Below, piece by piece: positions 21,553-26,104 of a stretch of DNA of 26,104 bases. Each line of letters opens with the position of its first letter. Positions within the stretch are counted from its first letter, which is position 1. The position numbers and the translations under genes are program-made. The DNA is from JAFARZ01 sp036490795 (GTDB lineage Bacteria; Actinomycetota; Actinomycetes; Streptosporangiales; Streptosporangiaceae), in assembly GCA_036490795.1 (NCBI GenBank), contig DASXDG010000058.1, positions 1-26,104 on the forward strand, read 5' to 3'. A model generated the notes under the pieces. It saw nothing but the letters and a program-made list of their open reading frames with translations. It ran no database searches and was not told where the DNA came from.

Positions 21553-22361
21553 TGTGAAATATCCGTCTTGTCTCGTAGGGGAGCGGACCATTCGGCACAC
21601 GCCTGGAGCTGGTTGAACGTGAACAGGTGCAGCCCGGCCACGCCCGCCGCCGGGTCGGCGAGGACGGGTGAGGCGCGGTCGAGGAAGCGGTCCGGGCTGT
21701 ATCCGCCGGGCACCCAGAAGCGCAGCACCCAGCCGGGATGCCTGGTGATTAACCGGGCCGACTCGGTGGCGCCGGAGATCGCGGCCATCTTCAGCAGGCG
21801 GGTGCGTTCGGCGGGGCCGGCCAGGCCGACGTACAGCGGCAGCGTGACGCCGCGGGCCCGGATCCTGGTGATCCACGCGCCGAGGGCCGCCGGGTCGAAG
21901 CAGACGTTCGACACGATGTACGTGGCGTGCCGCCGCTTGTCCCACATCGCCTGGATGGTGATGTCGTCGTGGATCTTCGGGTGGCGCTCCGGGTAGCCGG
22001 TGATGCCGACTGCGCGGAACGGCGAGCCCAGCTCGGTGAGCCGTTCCAGCAGCGGGAGCGCGCTGTCGAACCGGCCGGCCGGCTGCGTCGCGTCACCGCC
22101 GGGGACGAACACGTCGTCGATGCCGGCGTCCTTCAGCCGCGTGATGATGGCCGAAAGATGCTCGTCGTCACCCACCGAGCGCGCCGCCAGGTGCGGCACC
22201 ACGGTGTACCCGTGACCGGCCAGCTTGACCGCCAGGTCGATCGTGGGTTCCAGCCCCTTCACCGCGGACGCGGTCACGGTCACCGTGGACCCGGCCGGCA
22301 CCCACTCACGCACGGAGTCCTCGGTGTTCTTGCCAGGGATCACCTCGAAGCGGATCTTCAT
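21549..22361 (-). CDS. Methylenetetrahydrofolate reductase-like protein (MetF family)
   Basis: Protein of 270 residues in the MTHFR barrel family. It starts MKIRFEVIPGKN, where E6 sits at the place of the catalytic glutamate in FEFFPP of MetF. TVTVTASAVKG, TVVPHLAARSV and FVPGGDATQPAG are recognisable family strands, and IVSNVCFDPAALGAWI plus LPLYVGLAGPAERTRLL fill the C-terminal half. It is somewhat shorter and more divergent than housekeeping MetF. In this operon it would most sensibly interconvert methyl-THF and methylene-THF, joining the corrinoid methyl-transfer branch to the folate pool used by the dehydrogenase; this is inference. ATG 22361 overlaps the DUF1638 stop (ATGA). The longer open frame to 22715 is rejected because it lies inside the DUF1638 gene. 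Confidence 0.85.
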   Translation of the reverse strand: MKIRFEVIPGKNTEDSVREWVPAGSTVTVTASAVKGLEPTIDLAVKLAGHGYTVVPHLAARSVGDDEHLSAIITRLKDAGIDDVFVPGGDATQPAGRFDSALPLLERLTELGSPFRAVGITGYPERHPKIHDDITIQAMWDKRRHATYIVSNVCFDPAALGAWITRIRARGVTLPLYVGLAGPAERTRLLKMAAISGATESARLITRHPGWVLRFWVPGGYSPDRFLDRASPVLADPAAGVAGLHLFTFNQLQACAEWSAPLRDKTDISQ

Positions 22362-23041
22362 GCCGGCACCAGCCGTTCCAGTTCGCGTTCCAGCCGGCTG
22401 ACCCCGGTGTCCACCCGGGTCAGCGGAAGACCGAACAGATCCGCTATCCGTGCCGCGGCACGCTCCAGCGCGGGCGCGGGCTCCTGCGCGAGCCAGACCA
22501 GCCGGGTGTAGTGCCCGAAGTAGTCCGGCCACAGTTCCGGGTGCCGGTCCAGCCCCAGCGATTCCAGCACCAGCCGGCCGAAGCCGCGGAGCAGGAAGTC
22601 GGTGAGCACGTACGTGCCCGGCTCGGCGTCGAACAGCTCCTGGATGCGGGACGGCCCGGCGAACAGGTCGTAGCAGTGCAAGCCGGGGAGCCGGGCGACG
22701 TTGTACCGGCGGCACACCTCGTCGAGCCCGCCGTAAGTCCCGCAGTCGGCGTAGGCAAGTGCTACCGAGGCGCCGGCAGCCAGCGCACGCACCACTGCTT
22801 GTTCTGCCAGGACAGTGATCTGCGCAGGACGGTTGTGCAGTACGGCGGGCAGGGTCCGGACGGCGACCGGCCAGCCGCGGCGCTCGATGATCTCCCGCAC
22901 GTGGCCGCCGATGGCCCCGCAGGCAATAACCTCAAGCCCCGGGCCGTGCTGATCAGGGGGGACGACCCCGCTACCCCCCCGGGAAGGCGAGCTGGTCGAC
23001 GAAGCGGTCGTTGAAGTCGGCGCGATCGGAGAGCTCGACAT
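22358..23041 (-). CDS. DUF1638 family protein
   Basis: Protein of 227 residues. After a Ser/Thr/Pro-rich N-terminal extension (1-35), the conserved domain begins LEVIACGAIGGHV. It contains LPAVLHNRP (64-72), ALAYADCGTYGGLDEVC (94-110) and LPGLHCYDLFAG (118-129). C41, C100, C110, C123 and H69 are candidate metal or corrinoid ligands. DUF1638 proteins are known companions of corrinoid methyltransferase clusters in methylotrophic archaea and anaerobic bacteria, but their biochemical role is unsettled. The start is unusual: ATG 23041 lies 71 nt inside the end of the activator gene and is preceded by a near-perfect Shine-Dalgarno, and no other standard start codon occurs before the conserved domain. 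The frame therefore strongly supports this long form. Confidence 0.82.
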   Translation of the reverse strand: MSSSPIAPTSTTASSTSSPSRGGSGVVPPDQHGPGLEVIACGAIGGHVREIIERRGWPVAVRTLPAVLHNRPAQITVLAEQAVVRALAAGASVALAYADCGTYGGLDEVCRRYNVARLPGLHCYDLFAGPSRIQELFDAEPGTYVLTDFLLRGFGRLVLESLGLDRHPELWPDYFGHYTRLVWLAQEPAPALERAAARIADLFGLPLTRVDTGVSRLERELERLVPA

Positions 23042-24803
23042 ACTTCACCTCCTCCAGCAGCGCCAGGCCGCCGGCCCGCTCGCGCAGGCTGAGCAGCGCC
23101 ATCTTCGCGCCCTCACCGGCCACGTTGCCGGCCGAGACGACGCGCATGACCGGGACCTTGGGCACCAGGCCGATCCGGATCGCGGACGACGGCGACAGGT
23201 AGCTGCCGAACGAGCCGGCCAGCAGGACCTGCTGCACGTCGCGTTCGGTCAGCCCCGCCTCTTCCAGCAGGATGCGCCAGCCAGTGGCGATCGCCGCCTT
23301 GGCGAACTGCAGCTCGCGGACGTCGCGCTGAGAGAGGTAGATGTCGTCGGTAAGGGTGAACACGCGTTCCTTACCGACGTACGTCAGCCGGCCGGCCAGT
23401 CCCGGTGCCTTCTCCGCGGCCACTTCCGGCGGCACGAATCGCCCCGAGTCGTCGAGGAGTCCGAGCCGGACCATCCCGGTCACGGCGTCGACCAGGCCGG
23501 AACCGCACAGCCCCGCGGGCGGCACGTCGCCGATGACCTTCAGCTCAAGCGAGTCGGGGGTCATCGTGACCACCTCGATCGCGCCGTCCGCCGCGCGCAT
23601 CCCGCAGCGGATCGCGGCACCCTCGAACGCCGGGCCGGCCGGTGCGGCGGTGGCCAGCAGCCAGTCCCGGTTGCCCAGGACGATCTCGCAGTTAGTGCCG
23701 ATGTCCACGAACAGGCGGACCCGCGAGTCGCGGTCCATGCCGCTGGCCAGCAGGCCCGCGGTGATGTCACCGCCGACATAGGCGCCGAACGCGGGAAACA
23801 CGAACGCCCGCGCCCTTTCGTGCGCCGTGACCCCGAGGTCGGACGCGAGGATCTCCGGGTACAGCCGGGTGGCCATGATGAACGGCGCCATGCCGAGCGG
23901 CTCGGGGTCGATGCCGAGCGCGATGTGCGCCATCGTCGCGTTGCCCGCCACTGCGAGCTCGTATACATCCGCCGGCCGCACGTTCCCAGCCGCACACACC
24001 TCGGCGGCGAGTTCCGCGAGCGTCTCGCGAGCCAGCTGGCACAGCTTGTCCAGCGCGCCGGCGTCCATCATCGTCGCGCTGATCCTGGTGATCACGTCCG
24101 CGCCGAACGGCTGCTGCTTGTTCAGCATCGAAGCGACGGCGAGCGGCGTGCCCGTGGCCAGGTCGAGCAGCGTGGCGACCACGGTGGTGGTGCCGAGGTC
24201 GAACGCGATGCCGTACCTGCGTTCGGTGGTGTCGCCGGGCTCGACCGCGATGAGCACGTCATCGACGACGACCGCGGTGACCTTCCAGTCGTTGTCCCGC
24301 AGGATCTTGCCGAGTCCGCGCAGCACGGACAGTTCGGCGCGTGGTTCCAGGTCGTCCAGTTCGCGCAGGATCCGCTCGATGTCGGTGACCTGGTCGCTGA
24401 GGTCCGGTTCGGCAAGCTCCAGGTACCGCTTGATCACCGCCGGGCGCAGGATGACCTGACGGCCGACGCCGACCGTGGCCGCCTTCGGCCTGGTGGTCAG
24501 CGGCGGCACCTCGATCGTGGTGTCCTTCACCGCGGTCGTGCGGCAGGCGAGCCGCCAGCCTTGCTTGAGTTCGTCGGCGGTGTACGCCCGGATGTCCAGG
24601 CTGGTCGGGGTAGGCGGATCCGCATCGATCCTGATCCGGCACTTCTTGCAGGTGCCGTGGCCGCCGCAGGTCGAGTCGATCGCGATGCCGTTCCAGCTGG
24701 CCGCGTCGAACATCGTCACGCCGTAGGGAACCCGCACGGCCTTCTCGTTGAAGACCAGGTTCACCCGTACCGGCCCCGCGTTGTCTTCTGGTGAGAGGGT
24801 CAC
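22971..24803 (-). CDS. RACo-like corrinoid-protein activator ([2Fe-2S] ferredoxin + ASKHA ATPase)
   Basis: Protein of 610 residues. The N-terminal ferredoxin domain has the plant-type cluster cysteines C46, C52, C55 (STCGGHGTCKKC) and C87 (RLAC). A linker domain follows, then an ASKHA nucleotide-binding domain with phosphate-1 FDLGTTTVVATLLD (near 200), phosphate-2 FVDIGTNCEIVL, and the adenosine motif VLLAGSFGSYL. This is the architecture of RACo, which uses ATP and one electron to reduce inactive cob(II)alamin back to cob(I)alamin in corrinoid methyl-carrier proteins. Translation starts at GTG 24803 and overlaps the methyltransferase stop by 4 nt. A functional activator implies that the corrinoid protein is turning over under conditions where cobalt(I) is oxidised. 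Confidence 0.92.
   Translation of the reverse strand: MTLSPEDNAGPVRVNLVFNEKAVRVPYGVTMFDAASWNGIAIDSTCGGHGTCKKCRIRIDADPPTPTSLDIRAYTADELKQGWRLACRTTAVKDTTIEVPPLTTRPKAATVGVGRQVILRPAVIKRYLELAEPDLSDQVTDIERILRELDDLEPRAELSVLRGLGKILRDNDWKVTAVVVDDVLIAVEPGDTTERRYGIAFDLGTTTVVATLLDLATGTPLAVASMLNKQQPFGADVITRISATMMDAGALDKLCQLARETLAELAAEVCAAGNVRPADVYELAVAGNATMAHIALGIDPEPLGMAPFIMATRLYPEILASDLGVTAHERARAFVFPAFGAYVGGDITAGLLASGMDRDSRVRLFVDIGTNCEIVLGNRDWLLATAAPAGPAFEGAAIRCGMRAADGAIEVVTMTPDSLELKVIGDVPPAGLCGSGLVDAVTGMVRLGLLDDSGRFVPPEVAAEKAPGLAGRLTYVGKERVFTLTDDIYLSQRDVRELQFAKAAIATGWRILLEEAGLTERDVQQVLLAGSFGSYLSPSSAIRIGLVPKVPVMRVVSAGNVAGEGAKMALLSLRERAGGLALLEEVKYVELSDRADFNDRFVDQLAFPGG
23045..23055 (-). promoter_or_regulatory. 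Strong Shine-Dalgarno for the DUF1638 gene, inside the activator gene
   Basis: On the minus strand GGAGGAGGTGA (23055 to 23045) includes AGGAGGT with a 5-nt spacer to ATG 23041. It is by far the best ribosome binding site in the operon. It fixes the start and implies independent, high translation of the DUF1638 protein. Confidence 0.8.
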
Positions 24804-25648
24804 TGCTGGGCTCGGAAGGCCGCGATCCAGTTGGCCCCCCAGTCATCCCGGCCGAGCACGAGGTCCGCCGCCTTCACCGAGCGGACGATCTGCGGGGTAC
24901 GCGCGTCCATGATCGCGCTGGTCAGACCGTGGCTCATCGCGACCGGGAGGAACGTGGCGCCGATCGTGTGCCGGTCCGGCATGCCGAACGACACGTTGGA
25001 CGCGCCCAGCGTCATGTTCACGCCGAACTCCTGCTTGATCAGCGCGATCGTCTCCAGCGTCCGGGTCGGGTGCAGGGTATCGGCGCCCACCGGCATCGCG
25101 AGCGGGTCGATCACGATGTCGCTGATATCGATCCCGTACTTTTCGGTGGCGACATGGATGAGCTTGCGGGTCAGCTCCAGCCTGCGTTCCGGTGCTTCCG
25201 GGATCTCCTCTTCGTCATTGGGCAGCCCGATGACGGCGGCGTTGTAGCGCTTGACCAGCGGGAGAATCTCGTCCAGCCGCTCGTCCTCGGCGGTGACCGA
25301 GTTGACCAGCGCCTTGCCTTCGTACGCTCGCAGGCCGGCTTCCAGGACCTCGACGATTGACGAGTCGATGACCAGGGGGAGATCTGTCAGCCGCTGAATC
25401 AGCTTCACCGCCGACGTCATGAGCTCGGTCTCGTCGGCGAGCGGCGCGCCCATGTTGACGTCGAGCAGCATGGCACCGCCGTCGGCCTGTTCCTTGACGT
25501 CGACCTCGATCCGGGACAGGTCGCCGTTGCGCAGTTGCAGCTGGAAGATCTTGCGACCGGTCGGGTTGATCCGCTCGCCGATGATCGCGAACGGCTGGTC
25601 GTCCCCGATCGTGACGGTCCTGGTCGCCGACGACAGTACGGTGTGCAC
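24800..25648 (-). CDS. Methyltetrahydrofolate:corrinoid methyltransferase (pterin-binding, AcsE/MtgA-like)
   Basis: Protein of 282 residues with the dihydropteroate-synthase-like TIM barrel. Pterin-contact motifs in order are AIIGERINPTG (21-31), LLDVNMG (61-67), VIDSS (93-97), LVNSVTAED (114-122), IVIDPL (178-183) and the highly characteristic GASNVSFGMPDR (215-226). N218 corresponds to the Asn that activates N5-methyl-THF in AcsE. These enzymes move a methyl group between THF and a corrinoid protein, in either direction. Translation starts at GTG 25648, which shares a base with the stop of the corrinoid gene (TAGTG). Direct adjacency to the corrinoid carrier and its activator fits an MtgA-type role, delivering corrinoid-bound methyl groups to THF. 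Confidence 0.93.
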   Translation of the reverse strand: MHTVLSSATRTVTIGDDQPFAIIGERINPTGRKIFQLQLRNGDLSRIEVDVKEQADGGAMLLDVNMGAPLADETELMTSAVKLIQRLTDLPLVIDSSIVEVLEAGLRAYEGKALVNSVTAEDERLDEILPLVKRYNAAVIGLPNDEEEIPEAPERRLELTRKLIHVATEKYGIDISDIVIDPLAMPVGADTLHPTRTLETIALIKQEFGVNMTLGASNVSFGMPDRHTIGATFLPVAMSHGLTSAIMDARTPQIVRSVKAADLVLGRDDWGANWIAAFRAQQ

Positions 25649-26104
25649 TACGCGTTCACCGCCGTCCTCCGCTTGGCGAGCAGCTCCTTGGCCTTGACCA
25701 CGGCGGCGGACGCGTCTGCCGCGTAGCCGTCGGCGCCCACCACATCGGCGTACTCCTGGGTGACCGGTGCGCCGCCGACCATCACGATCACCTGGTCACG
25801 CAGACCGGACTTAGTCAGCGCGTTGATGTTGGCCTTGAACATCGGCATGGTCGTGGTGAGGAACGCGGAGAAGCCGACGATGTCCGGCTTGTGCTCCTGG
25901 ATCGCGGAGATGAACTTCTCCGGGGCCACCTGCACGCCCAGGTCGATGACCTCGAACCCGGCACCCTCGAACATGATGTTCACCAGGTTCTTGCCGATGT
26001 CGTGCACGTCGCCCTTGACCGTGCCCATGACGATCTTGCCGATGGTCTCGGCGCCGGTCTCGGCCAGCAGCGGGCGCAGGATGTCCAGCGCGCCGGCCAT
26101 CGCC
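25648..26104 (-). CDS. Corrinoid (B12-binding) methyl-carrier protein, 5' end missing
   Basis: About 150 codons are visible and the frame continues past the right edge. The cobalamin-binding Rossmann domain shows TVKGDVHDIGKNLV, which holds the DxHxxG motif with the histidine that becomes the lower cobalt ligand. VGFSAFLTTTM and VMVGGAPVTQEYADVVGADGYAADA follow. The first visible residues, MAGALDILRPLLAE, match the end of the helical cap domain (B12-binding_2) of MtbC/MttC/MtgC-type proteins, so that ATG is internal and about 60-80 residues are missing. The protein shuttles a methyl group from a substrate-specific methyltransferase, expected further upstream, to the THF methyltransferase encoded next. 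It is the first visible gene of an operon reaching to etfA. Confidence 0.92.
   Translation of the reverse strand, partial: AMAGALDILRPLLAETGAETIGKIVMGTVKGDVHDIGKNLVNIMFEGAGFEVIDLGVQVAPEKFISAIQEHKPDIVGFSAFLTTTMPMFKANINALTKSGLRDQVIVMVGGAPVTQEYADVVGADGYAADASAAVVKAKELLAKRRTAVNA

Noticed and set aside
21553..21945. N-terminal extension of the DMGDH-like frame (967 aa)
   Set aside because: It lies inside the MTHFR gene and precedes the canonical FAD-binding start; family length fits ATG 21552.
19711..21996. 761-aa plus-strand frame antisense to the DMGDH-like gene
   Set aside because: Shadow frame rich in Arg, His, Gly and Asp with no domain.
22362..22715. N-terminal extension of the MTHFR frame
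   Set aside because: It lies inside the DUF1638 gene and is Arg/Pro-rich; homology begins at MKIRFEV.

Overview
The window is high-GC DNA with GTG and TTG starts, tightly overlapping operons and long antisense shadow frames. Its gene families (a SARP/AfsR-type regulator, a TreX-TreY-TreZ trehalose operon, an actinobacterial lactone oxidase) point to a filamentous or soil actinomycete (Actinomycetota). No rRNA, tRNA, CRISPR array, transposase or phage gene was seen.

Left part (1-8313): a partial unknown gene runs off the left edge on the minus strand. A cytochrome P450 is divergent from it. A VAO-type FAD lactone/alditol oxidase (minus) shares an 82-bp divergent promoter region with a plus-strand pair, a fold-III PLP enzyme (D-threonine aldolase/alanine-racemase-like) and an overlapping MFS transporter. 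A small lipoprotein follows and converges on a SARP/BTAD-NB-ARC regulator. Upstream of the regulator are four CGCTA direct repeats with 11-13-bp spacing, which resemble SARP operators.

Middle (8692-16928): a TetR regulator is followed 33 bp later by glgX, treY and treZ, which overlap one another. Together they form the glycogen-to-trehalose route: debranching, terminal transglycosylation, then hydrolysis. A multi-membrane GT-C-like protein lies upstream of tetR. The two larger intergenic gaps (8314-8691 and 16929-17192) carry copies of a dispersed repeat.

Right part (17193-26104, continuing past the edge): one tightly packed minus-strand operon. In transcription order it encodes a corrinoid protein (5' end missing), a methyl-THF:corrinoid methyltransferase of the DHPS-like fold, a RACo-like [2Fe-2S] corrinoid activator, a DUF1638 protein, a divergent MTHFR, a dimethylglycine/sarcosine-dehydrogenase-like flavoprotein with a folate-binding GcvT domain, EtfB and EtfA. 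The inferred logic is as follows. A substrate-specific methyltransferase, probably MttB-family and just outside the window, would methylate the corrinoid protein. The methyl group would pass to THF and be oxidised by the MTHFR. The remaining N-methyl groups would be oxidised by the flavoprotein, with electrons going to ETF. This joins an anaerobe-type cobalamin demethylation module to an aerobic-type oxidative N-demethylation module, and it is the most interesting system in the window.
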